A DNA stretch of 36,798 nucleotides. It comes from Actinomycetota bacterium (GTDB lineage: Bacteria; Actinomycetota; Acidimicrobiia; Acidimicrobiales; Iamiaceae). A program made the translations under genes and the position numbers. Below the pieces are notes generated by a model, which worked only from the letters and a program-made list of their open reading frames with translations, did not search any database and was not told where the DNA came from. Of this stretch, positions 1 to 8,642 are shown piece after piece; within the stretch, counting starts at the first letter, position 1, and each line of letters begins with the position of its first letter. The DNA lies in NCBI GenBank assembly GCA_016185275.1, contig JACPNX010000002.1, positions 160,984-197,781 of the forward strand, written 5' to 3'.

Positions 1-62
1 TCCACCCCGAGGCCGCCGAGCGCGTGGTGGAAGATCCGCGCGTCGGGCTTGAACACCCCGAC
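1..62 (-). other. In-frame continuation of the HAD hydrolase past the TAG
   Basis: Read on the minus strand in the same frame as the upstream 170 codons, this stretch encodes the conserved HAD motif III (VGVFKPDARIFHH). It therefore belongs to the same gene and runs out of the window. No start codon or ribosome binding site is evident that would make it a separate gene. Confidence 0.7.
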
Positions 63-571
63 CTAGTCCGAGAAGGACCAGTGGTGGAACCAGCGCAGGA
101 GGCCGTGCCCGTCCAGGTAGCGACGCAGTGTGCGTGAGGGGGTGAAGCCGACGTCGCAGATGATGCCGATGCGCAGGCCGGCGTCGTGCAGGCGCCCGAG
201 GACCTCGGCGACGTTGTCGGTGGGTCGGGGATCCCGGTGCCGAGGAGGGTCGACGAGAACCTCGACGAGCGCCTCGACCACGCCGGCGGGGGGAACGAGC
301 CCGAGCTCACCGAGCACGTGCCCGACGGCGTCGCGCGCGCCGTACACGAGGTTGGCTTCCCAGTGGCGGCCGAACACCTCCCAGGTCGACGCGAAGGCGG
401 CATGGAGGCGTTCGCGCTCCACCGCGAGACCCTCGCCCTCGAAGACCCCGAGCCATGCGTCGATCCGGCGCGCTTGCTGGCCGTGGTCCTCCCTGATGAG
501 GGTGTTCCAGAAGTCGAAGGTGACCGCCTGCAACGGCGGTCGTTCCCCGGTATCCACCGGTGCCCCGCCCG

Positions 572-575
<4 letters not shown>
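63..575 (-). CDS. HAD-family hydrolase, interrupted by an in-frame TAG
   Basis: Haloacid dehalogenase superfamily phosphatase-like protein, substrate unknown. The nucleophile motif is FDFWNTL with Asp21, near the N-terminus; the usual second Asp is Trp, as in the DxW subgroup. The cap region follows, then GIICDVGFTPSRTLRRYL with a motif II-type segment. The GTG start at 575 overlaps the TGA of the malic enzyme gene (GTGA), so the two are probably translationally coupled. Codon 171 is TAG (63-65). The reading frame continues past it without a shift as VGVFKPDARIFHHALGGLGV, the normal motif III context with its Lys, so the stop most likely replaces a Glu codon (GAG to TAG) in SDEVGVFKP. The 170-residue product lacks motifs III and IV and should be inactive unless the stop is read through or is a sequence error. 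Confidence 0.75.
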
Positions 576-2002
<1,427 letters not shown>

Positions 2003-2039
2003 CTCCAGAAGGTACCGGGTCAGGCGTCGGCGCCGTTCA

Positions 2040-2095
2040 GGCGCCAGCCCGGGTCAGGAGTCGGCGCCAGCCCGGTTCACGGGTCAGCCCGGTTC
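2040..2095. repeat. Short direct repeats between bldC and malic enzyme genes
   Basis: GGCGCCAGCCCGG occurs at 2040-2052 and again at 2063-2075, followed by a related GGGTCAGCCCGGTTC at 2081-2095 that enters the 3' end of the bldC-like gene. This fills most of the 81-bp gap between the two minus-strand genes. Role unknown; slippage-type duplication is the simplest reading. Confidence 0.4.
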
Positions 2096-2293
2096 GTGCG
2101 ACATCTCCTCGAGGCAACGCCGGATCTCCGATGCCCGGAAGCGGCGGTGTCCTCCGAGTGTGCGGATGGCCGTGAGCTTTCCGGCGCGCGCCCAGCGGGT
2201 GACGGTCTTGGGGTTGACGCGGAACAGCGCGGCAACCTCCGAAGGCGTCAGCAGCGCCTCCGGTGCCTCGAACGGCTGGTCGTCGGCGATCAT
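2084..2293 (-). CDS. bldC: BldC-like MerR-type helix-turn-helix regulator
   Basis: Small DNA-binding protein of 69 residues, essentially one winged helix domain: LLTPSEVAALFRVNPKTVTR, then WARAGKLTAIRTLGGHRRFR. The match to BldC of Streptomyces is close through the whole domain (LTP-EVA-FRV-PKTVTRWA-AGKL-IRTLGGHRR). BldC proteins lack an effector domain and bind DNA cooperatively as head-to-tail oligomers. The ATG at 2293 is preceded by a good ribosome site, GGAGGGGG, about seven bases upstream, which is why it is preferred to longer starts. It is divergent from the amino acid dehydrogenase gene at 2482, so it may act on the shared intergenic region; that is inference. Confidence 0.9.
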   Translation of the reverse strand: MIADDQPFEAPEALLTPSEVAALFRVNPKTVTRWARAGKLTAIRTLGGHRRFRASEIRRCLEEMSHEPG

Positions 2294-2481
2294 GCCGGGA
2301 TACCCCCTCCCCGTGGGCCCCCGCCCGCGGTGTCGAGTGTCCGTCACAACCGGTGCGGGGTGCGCCCGGAGTGTCGAACACGCACATGGATACCATCTTC
2401 GGCGGTTGGCGTCGATCCCGCCCACGCGCCGGTGACCCGAGGCCCCAGCCCGTCCACGGGCCGACGGGTACCCTGCGACCG

Positions 2482-3624
2482 ATGCCTGACGACAACGACG
2501 TCGGAGGGCGGACCGCAACCGCGCCCGCCACGGGGGACGTGTTCGGCCACGCCGGAACCGAGGGCTTCGAGCAGGTCGTCTTCTGCTCGCACCCGCCCAG
2601 CGGTCTGCGGGCGATCATCGCCATCCACTCGACGGCCCTGGGGCCGGCCTTGGGAGGGACCCGGTTCCACCCCTACCGCTCCGAAGCGGAGGCCGTCACC
2701 GACGTGTGCCGCCTCGCCAGGGGGATGACCTACAAGCACGCCGTGTCCGGTCTCGACTGCGGTGGCGGCAAGGCCGTGATCCTGGGCGATCCCGCGACGC
2801 TGCGGTCGGAGGCGCTGGTGCGGGCCTACGGCCGCTTCGTCGACGGCCTGGCCGGGCGGTACCTGACCGCCGAGGACGTGGGCACCACGCAGGCCGACAT
2901 GGACCTCATCCGCCGGGAGACGCCGCACGTGACCGGCGTCAGCGAATCGCTCGGCGGGTCGGGCGACCCGTCGCCCGCAACCGCATGGGGACTGCTCCAC
3001 GCGATGCGCACGGTGGCCGAGCAGGTGTGGGGATCGGCCTCGCTGGAGGGGCGCCACGTCGTCGTCTCGGGCGTCGGCAAGGTGGGCCGGGTCCTGTGCG
3101 ACCACCTCGCCGAGGCCGGCGCCAGGCTGACCGTGGCCGACGTGGTCCCCGCCGCGGCCAAGGCCGCCGCGGCCGCAGTGGGCGCGCAGATCGTGGAGCC
3201 CGACGAGGCCGCCCAGGTCGAGTGCGACATCTTCGCTCCGTGCGCTCTGGGCGCGGTGCTCAGCGAGCGCACGGTGCCGAAGCTACGCTGCGCCGCGGTG
3301 TGCGGATCGGCCAACAACCAGCTCGCAACCCCGGCAGATGGTCGCCGGCTGGCGGAGATGGGTGTGCTGTACGCACCGGACTACGTGGTGAACGCCGGCG
3401 GTGTGATCAACATCGCCGAGGAGCGGTCGGGCACGGGCTACGACCACGACCGGGCGTGGGCCCGCATCGCGGCGATCGCCGGCAACCTCCGGCGAGTCCT
3501 CGACGTTGCGGCTCGCGACGGCATACCGCCCGCCGATGCCGCCGACCGCGTGGCCGAAGAGCGCATCGCGTCCATGGCGTCCGTGCGCCGGATCCGCACG
3601 TCGAACCGGGAGACGGGCCACTAG
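2482..3624 (+). CDS. Glu/Leu/Phe/Val dehydrogenase (leucine/valine type)
   Basis: NAD-dependent oxidative deamination of an amino acid, most likely branched-chain, to the 2-oxoacid. The protein has 380 residues, near the 350-380 usual for leucine and valine dehydrogenases. It shows GPALGGTRF, then MTYKHAVSGLDCGGGKAVI with the substrate and catalytic lysines at 85 and 97 (spacing of 12, as in LeuDH), a Rossmann motif VVVSGVGKVGRVL, CGSANNQL, and APDYVVNAGGVIN. The ATG at 2482 is the first start that gives a normal N-terminus; no strong ribosome site precedes it. The next gene, 83 bp downstream on the same strand, encodes a 2-oxoacid dehydrogenase E1 that would consume the product. Leucine and valine specificity cannot be separated by eye. 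Confidence 0.9.
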   Translation: MPDDNDVGGRTATAPATGDVFGHAGTEGFEQVVFCSHPPSGLRAIIAIHSTALGPALGGTRFHPYRSEAEAVTDVCRLARGMTYKHAVSGLDCGGGKAVILGDPATLRSEALVRAYGRFVDGLAGRYLTAEDVGTTQADMDLIRRETPHVTGVSESLGGSGDPSPATAWGLLHAMRTVAEQVWGSASLEGRHVVVSGVGKVGRVLCDHLAEAGARLTVADVVPAAAKAAAAAVGAQIVEPDEAAQVECDIFAPCALGAVLSERTVPKLRCAAVCGSANNQLATPADGRRLAEMGVLYAPDYVVNAGGVINIAEERSGTGYDHDRAWARIAAIAGNLRRVLDVAARDGIPPADAADRVAEERIASMASVRRIRTSNRETGH

Positions 3625-3707
3625 CGCAGGCGCCCGCCTCTCCCACACCGCCCGGCTCGACCCGGGACCAGACGATCGCTTCGCCGATCCACAAGGGGGA
3701 ACCGCCA

Positions 3708-5828
3708 ATGGCCCGCACGTTGCACGCGCCGACCGTCGAGGATCTGTCGACGCTGCACCTGCACGACCGCCACAGCGCGCTCGGCCTCAGCGCCGACGAC
3801 CTCGTCGGCATGTACCGGAGCATCCTCCAGTCCCGGCTTCTCGACCAGAAGATCTGGGGCCTCAACCGCATGGGCAAGGCCCCCTTCGTCGTGTCGGCCC
3901 AGGGTCACGAGGGTGCCCAGGTGGGATCGGCCTGGGCGCTGCGCGCCGGCCACGACTTCGTGCTGCCCTACTACCGCGACACCGGCGTGCTGCTCACGCT
4001 GGGCATGACCGTCGAGGAGATCCTCCTCGCCGTGTTCGCGAGAGCGGCGGATCCGAGCTCGGGCGGCAGGCAGATGCCGAACCACTGGGGCAGCCCGGAT
4101 CTGCGGGTCATCAGCGGGTCGTCGCCCATCGCCACACAGCTTCCCCATGCCGCCGGGCTGGCCTACGCGGCCAAGCAGCGCGGCGAGGACACGGTCGTAG
4201 CGGCCTACTTCGGCGAGGGGGCGACGTCGAAGGGGGACTTCCACGAGGCCCTCAACTTCGCCGGCATCCACCAGCTCCCGTGCGTGTTCGTGTGCGAGAA
4301 CAACGGCTACGCCATCTCGGTACCCATGACCCAGGAGTCCGCCGTGGACGACGTGGCCGACCGCGCCCACGGCTACGGCTTCGGAGGCGTCATCGTCGAC
4401 GGCAACGATCCGCTCGACGTCTACGCCGCGATGCACGCGGCGGTGCGCCGAGCCCGCGCCGGTGAGGGACCGACGCTGGTCGAGTGCAAGACGTACCGGT
4501 TCCTGGCCCACACCTCGGACGACGACGACCGCACCTACCGGACGCCCGAGGAGGTGGAGGCTTGGCGCAAGAAGGACCCGCTGCGCCAGATCAAGCAGTA
4601 CCTCATCGAGCAGCGTCTGCTGCCCGAGGCGGACGAGGACCGGATCACGGCCGAGCTCCGAGCGGAGGTCGACGAGGCCGCCAAGCGGGCCGAGCTGGCG
4701 CCGTTCCCCGAGCCGGGGGCGGCCTACACCAAGGTGTTCGCCCGCCCCGTGCGGCCGATGCGCAACGTGCCCGACGGCGCCGGCGACCCCGCGGTCGACC
4801 AGACCAGCGCCGTCGACGGAGGCGCGGCGACCGGCCCGTGCACCGAGCGGACGGTGATCGACACGGTCCGCCAGACCCAGCACGACCTGCTGGCGGACGA
4901 CCCGCGCGTCCTGGTCCTCGGCGAGGACGTGGGACCGCGAGGAGGAGTGTTCCGGGCCACCGACGGCCTCGCCGCCGAGTTCGGGTCGGCGCGGGTCCTG
5001 GACACCCCCCTGGCCGAGTCCTCCATCATCGGCATCGGCATCGGCTTGGCGCTCGCGGGGCTGCGTCCCATCGCCGAGATCCAGTTCGCCGACTTCATCC
5101 ACTCCGGGTTCGACCAGCTCGTGAGCGAAGCGGCCCGGATGCACTACCGCTCCAACGGCGCCTTCGAGGTGCCGCTCGTCGTGCGGGCACCGTGGGGCGG
5201 CGGCGTGCACGGCGCGCTGTACCACTCGCAGTCCATCGAAGCCACCTACGCCCACATCCCCGGGCTCAAGGTGGTGGCGCCATCCACGCCCGCGGACGTG
5301 GCCGGGCTGCTGCGCCAGGCGGTCGACGACCCCGACCCGGTCCTGTTCCTCGAGCACAAGAAGACCTACCGGCTGATCAAGGGACCGGTGCCCGACGCCC
5401 CCGGCTGGCGGGTGCCCATCGGCGTGGCCGCCGTCGCCCGGCCGGGCACCGATGCCACCGTGGTCACCTACGGGCTCCACCGGCACCACGCCGTCGAGGC
5501 CGCCGACCGGCTCGCCGACGAAGGGGTGGCCGAGGTCGAGGTCGTGGACCTCCGCACGATCTCGCCTCTCGACGTCGACACCGTCCTGGCCTCGGTCGCT
5601 CGGACCGGGCGGTGCCTGGTCGTCCACGAGGACAACCGGTCCTTCGGCGTCGGCGCCGAGGTGGCGGCGACGGTGGCCGAGGAGGCCTTCTGCGACCTCG
5701 ACGCCCCCGTGCGCCGGCTGTGCACCCCCGACGTGCCCGGCTTCCCGTTCGCCCCGCCGCTGGAGGAGGAGCTCTCGATCGGCGCGGCGGAGATCGCCGC
5801 CGCCCTGCGAGACCTGCTGGCGTACTAG
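3708..5828 (+). CDS. Fused alpha-beta E1 of a 2-oxoacid dehydrogenase (branched-chain type)
   Basis: Thiamine diphosphate-dependent decarboxylation of a 2-oxoacid, first step of a 2-oxoacid dehydrogenase complex. One 706-residue chain carries both E1 subunits. Residues about 1-345 are E1 alpha: GKAPFVVSAQGHEGAQVGSA, YYRDTG, SGSSPIATQLPHAAGLAYA, the ThDP site GEGATSKGDFHEALNFAG ... ENNGYAIS, and a HTSDDDDRTYR loop. A linker rich in Ala, Asp and Pro follows. Residues about 375-706 are E1 beta: VLVLGEDVG, LDTPLAESSIIGIGIGLA, IQFADFI, RAPWGGGVHGALYHSQSIEA, VLFLEHKKTYR. The ATG at 3708 has AAGGGGG upstream. Co-location with the Leu/Val-type dehydrogenase points to branched-chain oxoacids, but pyruvate is possible. 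No E2 or E3 gene is adjacent. Confidence 0.9.
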   Translation: MARTLHAPTVEDLSTLHLHDRHSALGLSADDLVGMYRSILQSRLLDQKIWGLNRMGKAPFVVSAQGHEGAQVGSAWALRAGHDFVLPYYRDTGVLLTLGMTVEEILLAVFARAADPSSGGRQMPNHWGSPDLRVISGSSPIATQLPHAAGLAYAAKQRGEDTVVAAYFGEGATSKGDFHEALNFAGIHQLPCVFVCENNGYAISVPMTQESAVDDVADRAHGYGFGGVIVDGNDPLDVYAAMHAAVRRARAGEGPTLVECKTYRFLAHTSDDDDRTYRTPEEVEAWRKKDPLRQIKQYLIEQRLLPEADEDRITAELRAEVDEAAKRAELAPFPEPGAAYTKVFARPVRPMRNVPDGAGDPAVDQTSAVDGGAATGPCTERTVIDTVRQTQHDLLADDPRVLVLGEDVGPRGGVFRATDGLAAEFGSARVLDTPLAESSIIGIGIGLALAGLRPIAEIQFADFIHSGFDQLVSEAARMHYRSNGAFEVPLVVRAPWGGGVHGALYHSQSIEATYAHIPGLKVVAPSTPADVAGLLRQAVDDPDPVLFLEHKKTYRLIKGPVPDAPGWRVPIGVAAVARPGTDATVVTYGLHRHHAVEAADRLADEGVAEVEVVDLRTISPLDVDTVLASVARTGRCLVVHEDNRSFGVGAEVAATVAEEAFCDLDAPVRRLCTPDVPGFPFAPPLEEELSIGAAEIAAALRDLLAY

Positions 5829-5893
5829 ACGCCCGCCCGCGGCCGGGCCCCGGCGGAGGTGAGCGCGGGCGCCGGGCCGGGGATGATGACGCC

Positions 5894-6589
5894 ATGGACC
5901 CGACTTCGCCGCCCGATGCCCGTCTCAGGTACCAGGACCGCATGCTCGAGCTGTACGAGGGTGATCAGCGCACGCTCGGTCGGTCGCGAGGCTGCGACAT
6001 CCAGATCGGCGGCGGTGACGGCGAACCCGAGGATCTTGGCGTGTCGCGCTCCGCGGCGACCGCGTTCGTGCGCGACGGCCGTGTCTGGGTGCGCAACGAC
6101 TCTTCGAGCCAGCCCGTCTACCTCGTCCCCGAGGTCGGCCCGACCCGGGTGCTCGAGCACAAGGACGAGATCGCGTCGCTGCCGGGCCGGCGCATGACCG
6201 TCCAGCTCCGTGGGCGGGTGCGCACCCACGAGGTCCAGCTCGAGGCCGAAGGCGCGGCCCGGCCGGAGGGCCCCTCCCCCGACCCCGACGGCCCGGCGAC
6301 CCAGTACCTGCTGGACTTCACCCCGGCCGAGCGCCGCATCCTCGCCGCCCTGTGCGAGCCGCTCCTCGTCCAGCGCGGCGACAAGGCCAAGCCCGCCTCC
6401 TACGCCAAAGCCGCCGAGCGGCTCTACCTGTCCCGCAGCCGGGTCGAGAACTGCGTGGCCGACCTCGTGAAGAAGTTCGCGTCGGCGGGCATCCCCGGCC
6501 TCGAAGGACCCGAGGCCAAGGACAACCTCTGCCGCTACAGCGTGCGCACCGGTTCGATCGGCGCCAAGGACCTCGACCTCATACCGTAG
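5894..6589 (+). CDS. FHA-like domain protein with C-terminal helix-turn-helix-like region
   Basis: The protein has 231 residues. Residues about 10-110 resemble a forkhead-associated fold: LELYEGDQRTLGRSRGCDIQ (the GRS-x-x-CDI pattern) and VSRSAATAFVRDGRVWVRND, which in FHA domains bind phosphothreonine peptides. Residues about 135-231 are predicted helical (FTPAERRILAALCEPLLVQR, YAKAAERLYLSRSRVENCVA), resembling the winged-helix output domain paired with FHA in some actinobacterial proteins. That suggests a regulator wired to Ser/Thr kinases, but no kinase is in the window. The ATG at 5894 is the first that keeps the FHA start intact. It lies 65 bp after the E1 gene and converges on the coiled-coil gene. 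Confidence 0.7.
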   Translation: MDPTSPPDARLRYQDRMLELYEGDQRTLGRSRGCDIQIGGGDGEPEDLGVSRSAATAFVRDGRVWVRNDSSSQPVYLVPEVGPTRVLEHKDEIASLPGRRMTVQLRGRVRTHEVQLEAEGAARPEGPSPDPDGPATQYLLDFTPAERRILAALCEPLLVQRGDKAKPASYAKAAERLYLSRSRVENCVADLVKKFASAGIPGLEGPEAKDNLCRYSVRTGSIGAKDLDLIP

Positions 6590-6616
6590 CGACGCAGGCC
6601 GCGGGCCGCTGCCGGG

Positions 6617-7117
6617 TCAACGGAGCACGGTGGCGATGCCCGCCGCGACACCGACGGCGGTGACCATGGACCCCGCCATCCAGATCGTCTGCTGGCGCAG
6701 CCGCTCGCCGATCCGCGCCTCCAAGGAGGCCAGCTCCCCGCGCAACCCCGCGATGTCCGACCCCAACTCCCCGCGCAACCCCGCGACCTCCGACGCCAAC
6801 TCCCCGCGCAACCCCGCGACCTCCGACGCCAACTCCCCGCGCAACCCCGCGACCTGCGACGCCAACTCCCCGCGCAACGCCGCGATGTCCGCCCCCAGCT
6901 CCCCGCGCAGCGCCGTGATGTCCGCCCCCACGTCGGACCGCAGGCTCGCCAGCTCGGCCCGGACGGTGGCGATCTCGGCGCGGACGAATTCCTTGGTGAC
7001 CGGTTCGTCGAGATCGCGGGCGGGGAACTGGGAGAGCAAGGCCTCGGCCTCCTCCTCCCCGAGCATCGGGGACAACGTCCGGTACAGCGAGCTGCGGTGC
7101 TTCTGGCTGAGTACCAC
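6617..7117 (-). CDS. Membrane-anchored hendecad-repeat coiled-coil protein
   Basis: Uncharacterised, 166 residues. The N-terminal part (residues 1-55, ending in FPARDLDEPVTKEF) is followed by a long coiled coil in which an 11-residue unit (like VAGLRGELASE) is repeated six times with few changes. A single hydrophobic segment, TIWMAGSMVTAVGVAAGIAT, lies at the C-terminus and probably anchors it in the membrane with the coil in the cytoplasm. The architecture recalls DUF1640-like and other small tail-anchored coiled-coil proteins; no enzyme motif is present. ATG start at 7117. It converges with the FHA gene, 27 bp apart. The near-identical repeats suggest recent expansion or gene conversion. 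Confidence 0.8.
   Translation of the reverse strand: MVLSQKHRSSLYRTLSPMLGEEEAEALLSQFPARDLDEPVTKEFVRAEIATVRAELASLRSDVGADITALRGELGADIAALRGELASQVAGLRGELASEVAGLRGELASEVAGLRGELGSDIAGLRGELASLEARIGERLRQQTIWMAGSMVTAVGVAAGIATVLR
6736..6933. repeat. Six tandem 33-bp repeats inside the coiled-coil gene
   Basis: Six consecutive 33-bp units, each beginning CCCCGCGCA. Units 2 and 3 are identical, unit 4 differs by one base, and the outer units are more diverged. Each unit encodes one 11-residue hendecad of the coiled coil, so copy-number change keeps the frame. Confidence 0.9.
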
Positions 7118-7175
7118 GGTGGCTCCTCGGTCTTCGGGCTGGTTCGACCGGGGAAGTCGGCGGGAGCCTACCCGC

Positions 7176-7736
7176 TCAGGCGTCCCGCTCGTAGGGGAAG
7201 CCCAGGTCCGGAGCGGTCACAAGCGCCTGAAAGGGCAGCCCGCGCTCGGCCGCCATGGCCGCGCCAGTGCCGCCCCGGTCGACGACAGGGCACAGCAGGA
7301 CGACCTCAGCTCCAGCGCGCTGCACCTCCTCTGCCGCGTCGAGCATGGATACGCCTCGGGTCACCGCGTCCTCGGTGATGACCACCCGGTCGCCGGGGTC
7401 GAGCGCGCCGGCGAGCCGCCCGCCCATCCCGTGGCCCTTGGCCTCCTTGCGCACGGTGAAGATCTTCAGCGGTCGGCCCCGCTCGGCGGCGATGGCGGCC
7501 GAGCAGTACGCCGCCGCGTCCGCGCCGACGGTGAGCCCGCCGAGGGCCGTGGTGTCCGCCGGGATGGTGGCGAGGAGCGCGTCGGCCACGAGCACCATGC
7601 CCGCTGGGCGGCACGTCGTCTGCTTCGCGTCGAGGAACCAGTCCGAGCGCTTGCCCGACTTGAGGGTGAACTCGCCGCGTCGCACCGCGTTGGCCAGCAG
7701 GTGGTCGCGAAGGGCGGGAAAGCGGCAGTCGGCCAT
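7176..7736 (-). CDS. pyrE: Orotate phosphoribosyltransferase
   Basis: Transfers phosphoribose from PRPP to orotate to give OMP in pyrimidine synthesis. The protein has 186 residues, normal for the short bacterial form. It has GEFTLKSGKRSDWFLDAKQT at the N-terminus, GGLTVGADAAAYCSA, the flexible-loop KEAKGHG, and the PRPP-binding motif VVITEDAVTRGVSMLDAA, slightly unusual in having EDAVTRG where EDVVTTG is common. ATG start at 7736. No other pyrimidine gene is next to it. The gene upstream on the other strand is a YHS-domain protein about 400 bp away. Confidence 0.93.
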   Translation of the reverse strand: MADCRFPALRDHLLANAVRRGEFTLKSGKRSDWFLDAKQTTCRPAGMVLVADALLATIPADTTALGGLTVGADAAAYCSAAIAAERGRPLKIFTVRKEAKGHGMGGRLAGALDPGDRVVITEDAVTRGVSMLDAAEEVQRAGAEVVLLCPVVDRGGTGAAMAAERGLPFQALVTAPDLGFPYERDA

Positions 7737-8134
7737 CGAGGAGCGATCCTAGGAGCGTGGGAAGCCGGCGGGTGGAGGGGCGACCGGTGCGCGTCGGGAG
7801 CCAGGAGCGATGCCACGACGCCCGCCTCTCCGGGAGCCAGGAGCGATGCACGACGCCCGGCTCGCCGCCGGCATGGTCCCGTTCCCCGTTGACTGATCGC
7901 GAACGCCGGGACGGACCACCGGCTCGGGGCGCCGATCCGCACTTCGCCGCACGGCGGTCCCCGCCGACCACGGATGGCGGACCGGCACGAGCCCCGTACG
8001 GTCGCTCTCGTCCGGGCCGGCGCCGGCATAGGGTCGGTCCGCCAGCCGGCCCCGCCACCGGTGCGGGCACGACGGTACCGGGTAGGCCACCGGGGCCCGG
8101 GAGGGCCCCCACCTCACGAACCAAGGAGAACACG
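7737..8134. other. Divergent intergenic region between pyrE and the nuo-like operon
   Basis: About 400 bp without a convincing gene. It must hold the promoters of pyrE and of the YHS-nuo operon. The only clear structure is the pair of 28/29-bp direct repeats at 7796-7859. The frame that runs into the YHS gene is open through much of this stretch, but its translation is Arg/Gly/Pro-rich and looks noncoding. Confidence 0.5.
7796..7859. repeat. Pair of 28/29-bp direct repeats upstream of the YHS-nuo operon
   Basis: The units at 7796-7824 and 7832-7859 both begin GGGAGCCAGGAGCGATG and end CACGACGCCCG. They are identical except for one extra C in the first. They are separated by 7 bp. Possible roles are operator sites or members of a dispersed intergenic repeat; neither can be tested in one window. 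Confidence 0.7.
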
Positions 8135-8278
8135 ATGGCAGTGAAGGATCCCGTCTGTGGCATGACCCTGGAAGAAGCCGACGCCGCCGCCACCGTCGAT
8201 CAGGACGGCACCACCTACTACTTCTGCAGCGAGGACTGCGCGGAGGAGTTCCGCAACGACCCCGCCTCCTACACCTAG
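8135..8278 (+). CDS. YHS-domain metal-binding protein
   Basis: A 47-residue protein that is just one YHS domain: KDPVCGMTLEEADAAATV, then YYFCSEDCAEEF. The Cys residues at PVCGM and FCSEDC are the family's metal-binding positions. YHS domains occur in copper-transport ATPases, oxygenases and stand-alone heavy-metal proteins. ATG at 8135 with AAGGAG at 8123-8128, seven bases upstream, the best ribosome site in this operon. The nuoA GTG begins only 4 bp after its stop, so it is most likely the first gene of the nuo-like operon. Metal identity is not readable; copper is suggested by context only. Confidence 0.9.
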   Translation: MAVKDPVCGMTLEEADAAATVDQDGTTYYFCSEDCAEEFRNDPASYT

Positions 8279-8282
8279 AGGC

Positions 8283-8642
8283 GTGGTCGCCCTCGCCGCC
8301 TTCGGCGCCGCCTTCACGCTCCTGGTGGCTACCGCGGCGTTGGTGCTCCTGGGACGGTGGTTGGCCGGCCCACCGGGCTGGGCCGCCACCGCTCCTGAGC
8401 GGGTCCCCTTCGCCGGCGGCCTCCCGCCCGACGTGCACGCGTGGAACCGGTTCCACGCGCGGTACTACGTGATGGCGTTGCTGTTCCTCACCTTCGACAT
8501 GGAGATGGTGTACATGTTCCCGTGGGCGGTGGTGTTCCGACAGGAGGGGGCCGTCGCCATCGGCGAGATCTTCGTGTTCATCTCGATCCTGGCCCTCGGC
8601 ATCCTCTACGCCTGGCGCGAGCGGTCGCTCGGGTGGTCGTGA
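8283..8642 (+). CDS. nuoA: NuoA-like subunit of a complex I-related membrane complex
   Basis: Membrane subunit A, 119 residues, three hydrophobic segments as in NuoA. TM2 carries FDMEMVYMFPWAVVF with Asp72 and Glu74, the acidic pair of the E-channel region in complex I. The loop after TM1, which in ordinary NuoA contains a Tyr-Glu-Cys-Gly motif near the quinone site, reads FAGG here (residues 43-46), so the Cys and Glu are lost. GTG start at 8283, four bases after the YHS stop with almost no room for a separate ribosome site, so coupled translation is likely. The stop overlaps the next start (GTGA). Confidence 0.9.
   Translation: MVALAAFGAAFTLLVATAALVLLGRWLAGPPGWAATAPERVPFAGGLPPDVHAWNRFHARYYVMALLFLTFDMEMVYMFPWAVVFRQEGAVAIGEIFVFISILALGILYAWRERSLGWS

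Noticed and set aside
2371..2396. Promoter boxes for the amino acid dehydrogenase (TGTCGA ... TACCAT)
   Set aside because: The spacing of 13 bases is too short for a sigma-70-type promoter and the boxes are weak; a call would be guesswork.
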